In this document: one piece after another, positions 38,127 to 47,439 of the stretch
How positions within the stretch are numbered: position 1 is the first letter of the stretch
Layout: each line of letters starts with the position of its first letter
Origin: Hyphomicrobiales bacterium
Lineage (GTDB): Bacteria; Pseudomonadota; Alphaproteobacteria; Rhizobiales; Rhizobiaceae
Direction: 5' to 3'
Length of the DNA: 64,000 nucleotides
Assembly: GCA_900473045.1 (NCBI GenBank)
Contig: UCKS01000005.1
Span: 124,001-188,000, forward strand
Notes under the pieces: generated by a model
Databases searched by the model: none
What the model was told of the DNA's origin: nothing
The model's input: only the letters and a program-made list of their open reading frames with translations
Program-made: the position numbers and the translations under genes

Positions 38127-39653
38127 ATGAAAATGATGACCGCACTGTTATTGGGAACGGCACTGACAGTCCTTCCGTCCAGCCTGTTTGCGCAGGAGAA
38201 GGGCGGTATCGTCAACGTCGCCACGATCGGCGAGCCGCCGACGCTCGACCCGATGTCGTCGACCGCCGATCTCGTCGGTATCGTCACACAGCATATTTTC
38301 GAAACGCTCTACACATTCGACAAGAACTGGAAGGTCACCCCGCTTCTGGCCGAGAGCCTGCCGGAGATCAGTGCCGACGGCAAAATCTACACGATCAAGC
38401 TGCGCAGCGGCATCAAGTTTCATGACAATACCGACATGACTTCCGAGGATGTGGTCGCCTCTCTTCATCGGTGGGAGAAGATCGCCTCGCGCGGCAAGCA
38501 GGTGGCTGGCTTCATCACCGCCATCGAGGCTGTCGATCCTGCCACCGTCAAGATCACGCTGACGCAGCCCTATGCGCCGCTGGCCTCGCTGCTCGCCTTC
38601 AACAATTCCGCCGCCATCATCATCCCGTCTGAAAAGCAGGATGATGTGATGAAAGACTTTATCGGCACCGGTCCCTATATGCTGAAAGAGCGCAAGGCTG
38701 ACCAGTATATCCAGTTGACCCGTTTCGATGGCTACACGTCGCGCGACGGCGAGAGTGATGGTTACGGCGGCGCCCGCCATCAGTATCTCGACGAAATCCG
38801 TTTCGTTCCCGTTCCCGATCCGAACACGCGCGTCGAAGCTGCCGTCTCCGGCCAGTACGATTATGTGGACTCCATCCCGGTCGAATCCTTCGACAAGATC
38901 AAGGCCGCAGCCGCAACGCAGCCGATGATGCTGAAGCCTTTCGGTTATCCGGTTTTCGTCTTCAATACGGCAGAGGGTGTCAGCAAGAACGTTGCCGTGC
39001 GCAAGGCAATCCGCCAGGCGCTCAGCATGGAAGACATGATGGCGGCTGCTTTCGGCAGCCCGGATTTCTTCTCGCTTGACGGTGCGATCTATCCCGAGGC
39101 CTATTCCTGGCATACCGAAGCGGGCACAGACGGTGCTTATAATGTCGCTGATCCGGAAGGGGCCGCTGCAGCGCTGAAGGCAGCCGGTTACAATGGCGAG
39201 CCACTGCGCATTCTGACCAGTCGCCAGTATGAGTTCCATTACAAGATGGCTCAGGTCGCGGCCGAATATCTGAAGCTTGCCGGCTTTACCGTCGACATGC
39301 AGGTTGTCGATTGGGCGACGCTGACCCAGCGCAGGGCTGATCCAAAGCTGTGGGACATCTACATCACCCACAGCCCCTTCCTGCCGGAACCGGCGCTGAT
39401 CGGTTCGCTCTCCACTAGCTCGCCGGGCTGGTGGGACACGCCGGCCCGCAAGGCGGCCGTGGATGCGTTCACGGCGGAAGTCGATCCAGACAAGCGCGTC
39501 GCGCTGTTCGCCGACGTCCAGAAGGCGATCTATGACGATGTCGCCTTCATGAAGATCGGCAACTTCAACGCGGTTGCAGCCAAGTCGACCAAACTTGAAG
39601 GTGTCGATCCGGCTCCGTGGCCGTACTTCTGGAACGCATCGATCGCGAAATGA
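38127..39653 (+). CDS. ABC importer substrate-binding protein (SBP_bac_5)
   Basis: 508 residues with a Sec signal (MKMMTALLLGTALTVLPSSLFAQ). Periplasmic binding fold of the dipeptide class: GEPPTLDPMSSTADLV, LAESLPEISADGKIYTIKLRSG, FIGTGPYMLKERKADQYIQL and VRKAIRQALSMEDM. First gene of the operon with promoter upstream. 86 bases before the first permease. The substrate is probably a small peptide-like or N-acylated compound, judging from the enzymes in the operon. Confidence 0.9.
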   Translation: MKMMTALLLGTALTVLPSSLFAQEKGGIVNVATIGEPPTLDPMSSTADLVGIVTQHIFETLYTFDKNWKVTPLLAESLPEISADGKIYTIKLRSGIKFHDNTDMTSEDVVASLHRWEKIASRGKQVAGFITAIEAVDPATVKITLTQPYAPLASLLAFNNSAAIIIPSEKQDDVMKDFIGTGPYMLKERKADQYIQLTRFDGYTSRDGESDGYGGARHQYLDEIRFVPVPDPNTRVEAAVSGQYDYVDSIPVESFDKIKAAAATQPMMLKPFGYPVFVFNTAEGVSKNVAVRKAIRQALSMEDMMAAAFGSPDFFSLDGAIYPEAYSWHTEAGTDGAYNVADPEGAAAALKAAGYNGEPLRILTSRQYEFHYKMAQVAAEYLKLAGFTVDMQVVDWATLTQRRADPKLWDIYITHSPFLPEPALIGSLSTSSPGWWDTPARKAAVDAFTAEVDPDKRVALFADVQKAIYDDVAFMKIGNFNAVAAKSTKLEGVDPAPWPYFWNASIAK

Positions 39654-39739
39654 TCATTCGATAAAGGACGACACCGGCTCACCAGGGCCGGTGTCCGCTC
39701 CGGTGCTGCAGGCTCCCGGCGCATAAGGATCAGGCTTTC

Positions 39740-40681
39740 ATGATACGGTATATTTTCCAGCGCCTCTTCGGAATGTTCGTCGTGATGTTTCTCGTCGTCA
39801 CGATCGTCTTCGTGATCGTGCGCGTGACGCCCGGCGATCCGGCTGCAGTCATGCTCGGGCCAGACGCCACCTCCCAGGATATCGCCGACCTGCGCACCCA
39901 GCTCGGCCTCGACCGCTCGCTCGGCGTTCAATACCTCTACTATATGGGGCAGTTGCTGCGGGGGGATCTCGGCCAGTCGATCTTCCTCAACATGCCCGTG
40001 ACATCGGCACTGCTCGACCGGGCCGAACCGACTTTTTTCCTCACCTTGTTCTCACTGCTGATCGCTAGCGCCATCGCCCTGCCGATCGGCATCTACGCGG
40101 CCTACCGCCGTGGCTCGATTTTCGATCAGGCGGCGACCGCACTGGCGATGCTCGCCGCCAGCATTCCGAGCTTCTGGCTCGGCCTGATCATGATGCAGGT
40201 CTTTGCCGTCCGGTTCGATCTGTTTCCGGTGTCGGGTTATGGCGGGCCGGGATCGACCTTTTCGGAACGGATGTATCATCTGGCACTGCCCGCCTTTGCG
40301 CTCGGGATCGTCTCCTCGGCGCTGGTGTTGCGATTTACCCGCGCCTCGATGCTCGACGTGCTCGGCGATGACTATATCCGGACTGCCCGGGCCAAGGGCC
40401 TGATCGAGCGCCGCGTCATCCTCAAGCATGCGCTGAAAAATGCGCTGATCCCGATCCTGACGGTCATCGGCCTGACGGCGGCGGTTCTCGTCTCTGGCGC
40501 GGTGGTGACCGAGACCGTGTTCGGCCTGCCGGGCATCGGCAACCTGGTGGTATCCGCCGTGCTCCGGCGCGATTATCCGGTCATTCAAGGTGCGCTGCTG
40601 GTCATCGCTGCGCTCTACGTCCTGATCAATTTTGCCATCGACATGCTCTATCTGCTGGTCGATCCGAGGGTGCGTTACTGA
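39740..40681 (+). CDS. ABC importer permease (DppB type)
   Basis: 313 residues starting MIRYIFQRLFGMFVVMFLVV, with the EAA loop TARAKGLIERRVILKHALKN and VTETVFGLPGIGNLV. Six helices expected. Its stop overlaps the next start by one base (TGATG). Confidence 0.92.
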   Translation: MIRYIFQRLFGMFVVMFLVVTIVFVIVRVTPGDPAAVMLGPDATSQDIADLRTQLGLDRSLGVQYLYYMGQLLRGDLGQSIFLNMPVTSALLDRAEPTFFLTLFSLLIASAIALPIGIYAAYRRGSIFDQAATALAMLAASIPSFWLGLIMMQVFAVRFDLFPVSGYGGPGSTFSERMYHLALPAFALGIVSSALVLRFTRASMLDVLGDDYIRTARAKGLIERRVILKHALKNALIPILTVIGLTAAVLVSGAVVTETVFGLPGIGNLVVSAVLRRDYPVIQGALLVIAALYVLINFAIDMLYLLVDPRVRY

Positions 40682-41550
40682 TGACAGCAATCGTCTCCAA
40701 ACCGGCGCTCAGCGAGCGCAACAAATTCATCCGGCGCTTGCTGAAGCGCAAGACGGTGGCATTCGGACTGATCGTGCTGACGATCTTCGTGCTTCTGGCG
40801 ATTTTCGCGCCGCTGATCGCGCCCTATTCGCCGTCGAAACTGTCGATCATCAACCGGCTCAAGCCACCAAGCGGCGCCTTCATCTTCGGCACGGACGAAT
40901 TCGGCCGCGACGTGTTTTCGCGGACGATCTATTCGGCACGGCTGTCTTTGCTGGTGGGTGCTGCCGTGGTGACTCTGTCTGCCCTGATCGGCGTAACGCT
41001 CGGGCTGATCGCCGGGTTCTTCAAGCAGTTCGACGCACCGATCGCCCGGTTGATCGATGCGATGATGGCCTTTCCGGACATTCTGCTCGCCATCGCTCTG
41101 GTCGCAGCTCTTGGGCCGTCGCTGACCACCGTCATCATCGCGCTCAGCATCGTCTATGCGCCCCGCCTGGCCCGGATCGTCCGCGCCTCGACGCTGGTGA
41201 TCCGCGAGCTTCCTTACATAGAGGCGTCGCGGGCGCTGGGCATTTCGACCCGGCACATCATGACCCGGCATGTGCTGCGCAACCTGCTGTCGCCGATCCT
41301 TGTGCAGGGCACCTTCCTGTTTGCGAGCGCCATGCTGGCGGAGGCCGGCCTCTCGTTCCTCGGCCTCGGCGTCAGCCCGGAAATTCCCACCTGGGGAACG
41401 ATGATATCCGCCGGGCGGCAATATATCGGCCAGGCAGACTGGATGACGCTGTTTCCGGGCTTTGCCATCATTCTCTCCGTGCTGTCGCTGCAGATGGTTG
41501 GCGACGGACTGCGCGATCTTCTCGATCCAAGACTTCGAAAGGACTTATGA
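40681..41550 (+). CDS. ABC importer permease (DppC type)
   Basis: 289 residues with FGTDEFGRDVFSRTIYSA near the N-terminus and the EAA loop EASRALGISTRHIMTRHVLRN, then GLSFLGLGVSPEIPTWGTMI, the DppC hallmark. Three bases separate it from the amidohydrolase gene, so the importer and the enzyme are made together. Confidence 0.92.
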   Translation: MTAIVSKPALSERNKFIRRLLKRKTVAFGLIVLTIFVLLAIFAPLIAPYSPSKLSIINRLKPPSGAFIFGTDEFGRDVFSRTIYSARLSLLVGAAVVTLSALIGVTLGLIAGFFKQFDAPIARLIDAMMAFPDILLAIALVAALGPSLTTVIIALSIVYAPRLARIVRASTLVIRELPYIEASRALGISTRHIMTRHVLRNLLSPILVQGTFLFASAMLAEAGLSFLGLGVSPEIPTWGTMISAGRQYIGQADWMTLFPGFAIILSVLSLQMVGDGLRDLLDPRLRKDL

Positions 41551-41553
41551 ATC

Positions 41554-42765
41554 ATGTCTTCCGGATATGAGGCGAAGGGGCCCGTGCTTCTCGCCAACGT
41601 CAAACCCATGGCTTTCGGTGCCGGTGCACCCAATGGCCCGATCGACATTCTCATCAATGCGGATGGCCGTATTGGCGAAATCGGTCCGTCGCTAGCGGTA
41701 TCCGCCGGTATCCAGCGTATTGACGGCAAGGGTGCGTGGATTTCGCCCGGCTGGATCGATTTGCACGTCCATATCTGGCACGGCGGCACGGATATTTCGC
41801 TGCGTCCATCCGAATGCGGCGCCGAGCGTGGCGTCACCACGCTGGTCGATGCCGGTTCTGCCGGTGAAGCCAATTTCCATGGCTTTCGTGAGTATATCAT
41901 CGAGCCGTCGCGCGAGCGCATCAAGGCCTTCATCAATCTCGGCTCCATCGGCCTTGTCGCCTGCAACCGCGTGCCGGAACTCCGAAGCATCCAGGACATC
42001 AACCTCGACCGCATTTTGGAGGTCTATGCCGAAAACAGCGAGCATATCGTCGGTATTAAGGTGCGGGCGAGCCACGTTATCACCGGTTCCTGGGGCGTAA
42101 CGCCGGTCAAGCTCGGCAAGAAGATCGCCAAGATCCTCAAGATACCGATGATGGTGCATGTCGGCGAACCGCCGGCGCTCTACGACGAAGTGCTCGAAAT
42201 CCTCGGCCCCGGCGATATCGTCACCCACTGCTTCAACGGCAAGGCCGGTTCGAGCATCATGGAAGACGAGGACCTGTTCGATCTGGCCGAGCGGTGCGCC
42301 GGGGATGGTATCAGGCTGGATATCGGCCATGGCGGCGCGTCGTTCTCGTTCAAGGTTGCGGAAGCGGCGATCAAGCGCGGTCTGCTGCCCTTCTCGATCT
42401 CGACGGACCTGCACGACCACTCGATGAACTTCCCGGTCTGGGACCTGGCGACGACCATGTCGAAACTGCTGGTGGTCGGCATGCCGTTCGAAAAGGTGGT
42501 GGAAGCCGTTACCCAGGCACCGGCATCGGTCATCAAGCTTCCGATGGAAAATCGCCTCGCTGTCGGCGAACGTGCCGATTTCACCATCTTCGATCTCGTC
42601 GATTCCGATATCGAGGCGACGGATTCGAACGGCGACGTCTCGGTGCTCACCCGGATCTTCGAGCCACGCTACGCCGTCATCGGCGCAGAGGCGATCACCG
42701 CCAGCCGCTACATTCCCCGCGCCCGTAAACTCGTGCGCCACAGCCACGGCTATTCCTACCGGTAG
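41554..42765 (+). CDS. Atu3266/EF_0837-type amidohydrolase (deacetylase)
   Basis: 403 residues of the amidohydrolase superfamily with a binuclear metal site: DLHVHIW (HxH), carboxylated-Lys candidate in VGIKVRAS, MMVHVGE (His), VTHCFNG (His) and STDLHDHS (Asp). The pattern matches the EF_0837/AHA_3915 family; a homologue, Agrobacterium Atu3266, was reported to deacetylate N-acetylated D-amino- or hydroxy-acid-type compounds (from memory). Family members commonly neighbour a SelA-like PLP enzyme, as happens here (44250). Expected to act on the imported ligand in the cytosol. Confidence 0.87.
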   Translation: MSSGYEAKGPVLLANVKPMAFGAGAPNGPIDILINADGRIGEIGPSLAVSAGIQRIDGKGAWISPGWIDLHVHIWHGGTDISLRPSECGAERGVTTLVDAGSAGEANFHGFREYIIEPSRERIKAFINLGSIGLVACNRVPELRSIQDINLDRILEVYAENSEHIVGIKVRASHVITGSWGVTPVKLGKKIAKILKIPMMVHVGEPPALYDEVLEILGPGDIVTHCFNGKAGSSIMEDEDLFDLAERCAGDGIRLDIGHGGASFSFKVAEAAIKRGLLPFSISTDLHDHSMNFPVWDLATTMSKLLVVGMPFEKVVEAVTQAPASVIKLPMENRLAVGERADFTIFDLVDSDIEATDSNGDVSVLTRIFEPRYAVIGAEAITASRYIPRARKLVRHSHGYSYR

Positions 42766-42807
42766 CCGTGCCGTTTCTTATAGTTTTTGCAGGACACAGG
42801 AGTTCGC

Positions 42808-43305
42808 GTGAACAGTTCCACAGCAACCGCCGCAAGGCCCGGCTCGCCCGCCGAGCGGCTGGCCTCGCTCGGCCTCACGTTGCCGCCGCCGCCGCCGCCG
42901 ATCGCCAATTTCGTCACGCATGTGCGCGAAGGCAATCTGATTTATCTCTCTGGTCAGGGACCACGTGAGGCCGATGGCTTTATGCACAGCGGCAAGGTGG
43001 GTATCGGCGGCGTCAGTGTCAGCGACGCCTATGGGCATGCGCGGCTGACCGGTATCAATCTACTGGCGGTGCTGCAGGATGCGCTTGGAGATCTTGCGCG
43101 GGTGCGGCGCGTCGTCAAACTGCTCGGCATGGTCAACGCGGAACCCGATTTCGAGGATCATCCGAGCGTGATCAACGGCTGCTCCGATCTCTTCATCGAG
43201 GTCTTTGCAGACGCCGGGCATCATGCGCGCTCGGCTGTCGGCTTCGGGTCATTGCCCGGCAATATTACCGTCGAGATCGAAGCGATCGTCGCCCTTTACG
43301 ACTGA
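42808..43305 (+). CDS. RidA/YjgF family enamine/imine deaminase
   Basis: 165 residues. The GTG at 42808 has ACAGGAG upstream and is preferred to a TTG at 42787. An unusual PPPPPPP run follows the N-terminal extension. The RidA core includes REGNLIYLSGQGP, NLLAVLQDALGDLARVRRVVK and GFGSLPGNITVEIEAIVALYD. Family members clear reactive enamines made by PLP enzymes, matching the SelA-like enzyme in the cluster. The family's key Arg near the end (usually ARxAxGxxxLPxxxxVEIE) is partly kept as HARSAVGFGSLP. Confidence 0.88.
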   Translation: MNSSTATAARPGSPAERLASLGLTLPPPPPPIANFVTHVREGNLIYLSGQGPREADGFMHSGKVGIGGVSVSDAYGHARLTGINLLAVLQDALGDLARVRRVVKLLGMVNAEPDFEDHPSVINGCSDLFIEVFADAGHHARSAVGFGSLPGNITVEIEAIVALYD

Positions 43306-43321
43306 GGAACCACCCGGCATG

Positions 43322-44137
43322 TCAATGGCTGCGCCAACCCATCAAGGTTTCGATCCGTTCCGCCGACGCGCGGACATGGGACGTGTAATGCGTTTCGTCG
43401 GAAAAAGCCTTCTGCTCCGGCAGGACGATGGAGATCGTGGCAACGCACTGGCCTTCGCGGTCGCAGATCGGCGAGGCAATGCAGGCAACGGCATAGTCGG
43501 ATTCGCCGGCCTGGATGGAAAGCCGGGCCTGCATGGCGTCCGCCGCAGCCGCCGCCAAGGTTGCCGGATCGACATCGGCGCGGCCGGTAGGAGACGAGCG
43601 CGCACAGCGCTTGAAAAGCTCGAGGCGTTCATCATCCGGCAGATGGCCGACCAGAAGGCGGCCGGACGCGGTCCAATTCAAGGGAACCCGGGTTCCCACC
43701 CGCGAGGTGACCTGAAAGTGACTGGGGCCGGCTGCCATCGCCAGAACCAGCATATGATCGCCGTCGCGGCCGCAGACCTGGACGGTTTCCCCGGACTGGC
43801 GGCAAAGATCGTGCATCTCGTGGGTCGCGACGTTCATGAAATCGAGCGAGCGGGCATAGGCCAGACCGTAGTGATAAAGCCTTGCACCAAGCCAGATCAT
43901 GCTGTCGGCATCGCGTGTCAGAAGGTTCTTTTCAACGAGATCGTCGATGATCACGTAAACTGTGGACAGCGGTGCGCCGATAGCCTTGGCGATCGCGTAG
44001 GCGCCGGCAGGCGCGCCGGTCTCATAGAGGTAGTCGAGGATCTGCAGGGTCCGGTCGATGCCGCTGACGCGCGAACGCTTTTCGCCTTTGGCATTATCCA
44101 GGACGGCGGTGGAAACGGGCTGGGTTTTGGTATCCAA
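43322..44137 (-). CDS. IclR-family regulator
   Basis: 271 residues with N-terminal winged helix (RTLQILDYLYETGAPAGAYA, then IGAPLSTVYVIIDDLVEKNLL) and C-terminal IclR effector domain (RVGTRVPLNWTASGRLLVGHL, CIASPICDREGQCVATISIV). It is convergent with the RidA gene (16-base gap) and divergent from the SelA-like gene. It probably controls both halves of the importer cluster through the shared motif described at 38096 and 44173. Confidence 0.9.
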   Translation of the reverse strand: MDTKTQPVSTAVLDNAKGEKRSRVSGIDRTLQILDYLYETGAPAGAYAIAKAIGAPLSTVYVIIDDLVEKNLLTRDADSMIWLGARLYHYGLAYARSLDFMNVATHEMHDLCRQSGETVQVCGRDGDHMLVLAMAAGPSHFQVTSRVGTRVPLNWTASGRLLVGHLPDDERLELFKRCARSSPTGRADVDPATLAAAAADAMQARLSIQAGESDYAVACIASPICDREGQCVATISIVLPEQKAFSDETHYTSHVRASAERIETLMGWRSH

Positions 44138-44172
44138 GAGAAAAGCTCACATTGCGATTTTGTCTCGTTATT

Positions 44173-44184
44173 ACATTATTATGG
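44173..44184. promoter_or_regulatory. Shared motif in the IclR/SelA-like divergent promoter
   Basis: ACATTATTATGG, 35 bases upstream of the IclR start and 65 upstream of the SelA-like start, matches ACATAATAATGG at 38096-38107 at 10 of 12 bases. AT-rich context inside GC-rich genes favours a regulatory site. Confidence 0.45.
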
Positions 44185-44249
44185 CATAGCTGTCGACTGC
44201 CAGAAGACGACGTCTTCGAATTGTGACAGCGGAATATTTGGAGAAGACA

Positions 44250-45449
44250 ATGCCCACTGAAGACATCCGCACATCGCTTGGCCTGCGTCCGGTCATCAAC
44301 GTTTCAGGCACGATGACGAGCCTCGGTGCTTCCATCGTTGTACCGGAAGCGATCGCTGCGATGACGTCGATCCTGCCTCAATTCGTCGAGATGAACGATC
44401 TGCAACGCAAGGCCAGCGCCATCATCGCCCGGCTCACCGGCAGCGAAGCGGGTTTCGTTACGGCATCCTGCGCCGCAGGTATCAGCCTTGCGGTGGCAGG
44501 CACGATCACCGGCAGCGATTTGCTGGCGATCGAAAAGCTGCCAGAGGCCAGCACTGAGAAAAACGAAGTCCTCGTACAGATGGGCCATGTCGTCAGCTAT
44601 GGCGCACCGGTCGATCAGTCCATCCGGATTGCCGGAGGCAAGACGGTGATGATCGGTCAGGCCACCTCGACGCATCGTTACCACATGGAAAACGCCATCA
44701 CCGACAAGACGGCGGCGGCTCTTTACGTCGTCTCGCATCATGTGGTTGATTACGGTCTGTTGAACCTCAAGGAGTTCGTAGAAATCGCCCATGCCCGGGG
44801 CGTGCCTGTGATTGTCGATGCGGCATCGGAATATGACCTGCGCATCTTTCTCGAACAAGGCGCCGATATCGTGCTCTATTCGGGCCACAAGTTCCTCGGC
44901 GGGCCAACCTCCGGCATCGTGGCCGGCAAGAAGGAGCTGGTTCGCAACGCCTTTCTTCAGAACATGGGGATCGGCCGCGGCATGAAGGCCGGCAAGGAGA
45001 GCGTCTACGGCGTCATGGCCGCACTCGAAGCCTGGGAAACGCGCGATCACGGCGGCATCCGCGCCCGCGAAACAAGCTACCTGCATCTGTGGCGCGACAC
45101 GCTGGAGGGCCGTCCCGGGGTCCAGGCGCTCATCGAACCGGATCCGACCAACAACCCGCTGGACCGAATGCGCGTCATCATCTCGGCGCCGGAGGCCCAT
45201 ATCACCGCCTGGGATCTTGCCGATGCGCTGGCGCGCGGCACGCCGCCGATCATCGTGCGCGATCATGAGGTCGAACACCGCTATTTCTATCTCGATCCCT
45301 GCAACCTGCATCCCGGTCAGGAGGCGGTCGTTGCCAGCCGGCTTGCGGAAGAACTCGACAAGGCCCGGGCCTCGAACGTGATCATTGCCACGCCGCTGGA
45401 AAACCGCAGCAAGCACCGTTTCGACGGCGCCCTGCGCTGGCCGGATTGA
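44250..45449 (+). CDS. SelA-like PLP-dependent enzyme
   Basis: 399 residues from the ATG at 44250 ([20 protein letters not shown]), which has TTGGAGAAG upstream; a GTG at 44223 is less likely. It has the selenocysteine-synthase-like fold of PLP enzymes: [20 protein letters not shown] (phosphate cup), [12 protein letters not shown] and the Schiff-base Lys in [15 protein letters not shown]. It is too short (SelA has about 460 residues) and lacks the SelA tRNA-binding N-terminal domain, so it is not selenocysteine synthase. Relatives partner EF_0837-type amidohydrolases; an amino-acid beta- or gamma-elimination is likely. Confidence 0.87.
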   Translation: MPTEDIRTSLGLRPVINVSGTMTSLGASIVVPEAIAAMTSILPQFVEMNDLQRKASAIIARLTGSEAGFVTASCAAGISLAVAGTITGSDLLAIEKLPEASTEKNEVLVQMGHVVSYGAPVDQSIRIAGGKTVMIGQATSTHRYHMENAITDKTAAALYVVSHHVVDYGLLNLKEFVEIAHARGVPVIVDAASEYDLRIFLEQGADIVLYSGHKFLGGPTSGIVAGKKELVRNAFLQNMGIGRGMKAGKESVYGVMAALEAWETRDHGGIRARETSYLHLWRDTLEGRPGVQALIEPDPTNNPLDRMRVIISAPEAHITAWDLADALARGTPPIIVRDHEVEHRYFYLDPCNLHPGQEAVVASRLAEELDKARASNVIIATPLENRSKHRFDGALRWPD

Positions 45450-45484
45450 TCCGGCCGCTTCGAAACCCAACCAAGGATCCCGCC

Positions 45485-47332
45485 ATGGCCAGTTCACCCG
45501 CCCACAAGATCGACCCCGCGCAGCCCGTTCTGTCGGTGGAGAACCTGACGACATCGTTCATGGTCGACGGGGAGTGGAAACCGGTCGTGCGCAACGTCTC
45601 GTTTGCGGTCGCCCCTGGAGAAACGGTGGCGATCGTCGGCGAGTCCGGTTCGGGCAAGAGCGTCACCTCGCTGTCGATCATGCGGTTGCTGCAGGCCGAT
45701 ACCAGCCGCATCGAAGGCAGCGTCATGCTGGATGGGCGCGATATCCTCAAACTGCCGGAAAGCGCGATGCGCAAGGTGCGTGGCAACGATGTGGCGATGA
45801 TCTTTCAGGAGCCGATGACGAGCCTCAATCCGCTCTTCACCATCGGCGACCAGATTTCCGAGGCGCTTCTCTGCCACTCGGCAATCAGCAAGCGCGATGC
45901 GAGGGCCGAAACCATCCGGCTTTTGGAAAAGGTACGCATTCCCGCCGCCGCCTCCCGTTTCGATGAATATCCGCACCGGTTCTCCGGCGGTATGCGCCAG
46001 CGTGTAATGATCGCCATGGCACTTGCCTCCCGGCCGAAGCTGTTGATCGCCGATGAGCCGACAACGGCGCTCGACGTGACCATCCAGGGGCAGATTCTCG
46101 ATCTCATCAAGACGCTGCAGGAGGAGGAAGGGACCTCCGTTCTCTTTATCACCCACGACATGGGCGTCGTTGCCGAAATCGCTGACCGGACGGTGGTGAT
46201 GTATCGCGGCGAGCAGGTGGAAACCGGCCCGACGAGCGACATCTTCTTTCGTGCCAAGCACTCTTACACCCGCGCGCTTCTGTCCGCCGTTCCGGTGCTC
46301 GGATCGATGAATGGCAAGGACCGGCCGATGCGCTTTCCGATCGTCGATCCGGCGACGGGGCTTTCCAATATTCCTGTCGAGACGAGTGACACGGTAGCCT
46401 CCGGCAAACGCCCGGTGCTGGAAGTCAGGAACCTCACCAAGCGCTTCGACATTCATTCCGGCCTGTTCAGCCGTTTGACCAGCCGTGTTCACGCCGTCGA
46501 AAACGTCTCCTTCGATCTGCATGCCGGCGAAACCCTGTCGCTGGTTGGCGAATCCGGCTGCGGCAAATCCACCACCGGCCGTGCCATCATGCGGCTCATC
46601 GAGCCGCAGGCGGGTTCCGTCCGGGTCGATGGCACCGAAGTCCTGACGCTCGACAAGAACGGCATGCGTGACATGCGCAAGACCGTGCAGATGATCTTCC
46701 AGGACCCCTTCGCCAGCCTCAACCCGCGCATGCGGATCGGGACGGCAATCGCCGAGCCCTATCTCGAGCACAAGATGGGAACAGAGAGGCAGGCGCGCGA
46801 TCTGGTTGCCGATCTGCTGGTCAAGGTCGGGCTGACTGCCGACATGGCGTCGCGCTATCCGCATGAGTTTTCCGGTGGCCAGCGCCAGCGCATCTGTATC
46901 GCCCGCGCCTTGGCGCTTGACCCGAAGGTGATTGTTGCGGACGAAAGTGTCTCGGCACTCGACGTCTCGATCAAGGCGCAGGTGATCAATCTGCTGCTCG
47001 ACCTGCAGCAGAGCCTCAATCTCGCCTTCCTGTTCATCTCCCACGACATGGCCGTCGTCGAACGCGTCAGCCATCGCGTCGCCGTGATGTATCTGGGCGA
47101 AATCGTCGAAATCGGCCCGCGCGCGGCCGTCTTCGGCAATCCGCAGCATGCCTATACGAAAAAGCTGATCTCGGCCGTGCCGATCCCCAACCCGGACCGG
47201 CGCCGCGAAAAGGGCAAGATCGGCAATGACGAAATCAAAAGCCCAATGCGGCCTGCGGACTATAAAGTCGTGCCGATCCAATATCGCGAAGTGTCGCCGG
47301 GACATCTGGTGGCGACGTCAGATCGTTCGTGA
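45485..47332 (+). CDS. ABC importer, fused double ATPase (DppD-DppF type)
   Basis: 615 residues with two ATPase halves. The first has GESGSGKSVTS, FSGGMRQR and LLIADEPTTALD; the second has GESGCGKSTTG, FSGGQRQR and VIVADESVSALD. The ATG at 45485 has no strong ribosome site; upstream Met at 45446 would add an arginine-rich leader. It completes the importer begun at 38127, although three enzyme genes and an opposite-strand regulator lie between. Probably co-transcribed with the SelA-like gene (35-base gap). Confidence 0.91.
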   Translation: MASSPAHKIDPAQPVLSVENLTTSFMVDGEWKPVVRNVSFAVAPGETVAIVGESGSGKSVTSLSIMRLLQADTSRIEGSVMLDGRDILKLPESAMRKVRGNDVAMIFQEPMTSLNPLFTIGDQISEALLCHSAISKRDARAETIRLLEKVRIPAAASRFDEYPHRFSGGMRQRVMIAMALASRPKLLIADEPTTALDVTIQGQILDLIKTLQEEEGTSVLFITHDMGVVAEIADRTVVMYRGEQVETGPTSDIFFRAKHSYTRALLSAVPVLGSMNGKDRPMRFPIVDPATGLSNIPVETSDTVASGKRPVLEVRNLTKRFDIHSGLFSRLTSRVHAVENVSFDLHAGETLSLVGESGCGKSTTGRAIMRLIEPQAGSVRVDGTEVLTLDKNGMRDMRKTVQMIFQDPFASLNPRMRIGTAIAEPYLEHKMGTERQARDLVADLLVKVGLTADMASRYPHEFSGGQRQRICIARALALDPKVIVADESVSALDVSIKAQVINLLLDLQQSLNLAFLFISHDMAVVERVSHRVAVMYLGEIVEIGPRAAVFGNPQHAYTKKLISAVPIPNPDRRREKGKIGNDEIKSPMRPADYKVVPIQYREVSPGHLVATSDRS

Positions 47333-47340
47333 AACGAACG
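47324..47340. terminator. Small hairpin at the end of the ATPase gene
   Basis: CGTTCG (47324-47329) pairs with CGAACG (47335-47340) around TGAAA, overlapping the stop codon. The stem is short and no U-tract follows, so terminator activity is doubtful. The convergent envelope operon ends at 47440. Confidence 0.25.
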
Positions 47341-47439
47341 CCACATTCAGCCGCACCGCCGCCGGTATGAAGTCCACCATCATCGAAACGCCAGGAGAGG
47401 CCGCGCAAACGCACCGCGGGCTCTTTTGAAAGACGGTCG

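Noticed and set aside
44250-45449. Reading the SelA-like gene as selenocysteine synthase
   Set aside because: It is about 60 residues shorter than SelA, lacks the N-terminal tRNA-binding domain, and no selB, selD or tRNA-Sec is near.
45494-47305. A 603-codon open frame on the minus strand opposite the second double ATPase
   Set aside because: The plus-strand frame carries two complete ATPase domains; the antisense product is compositionally odd (rich in Asp, Arg, Gly and His) and matches nothing.
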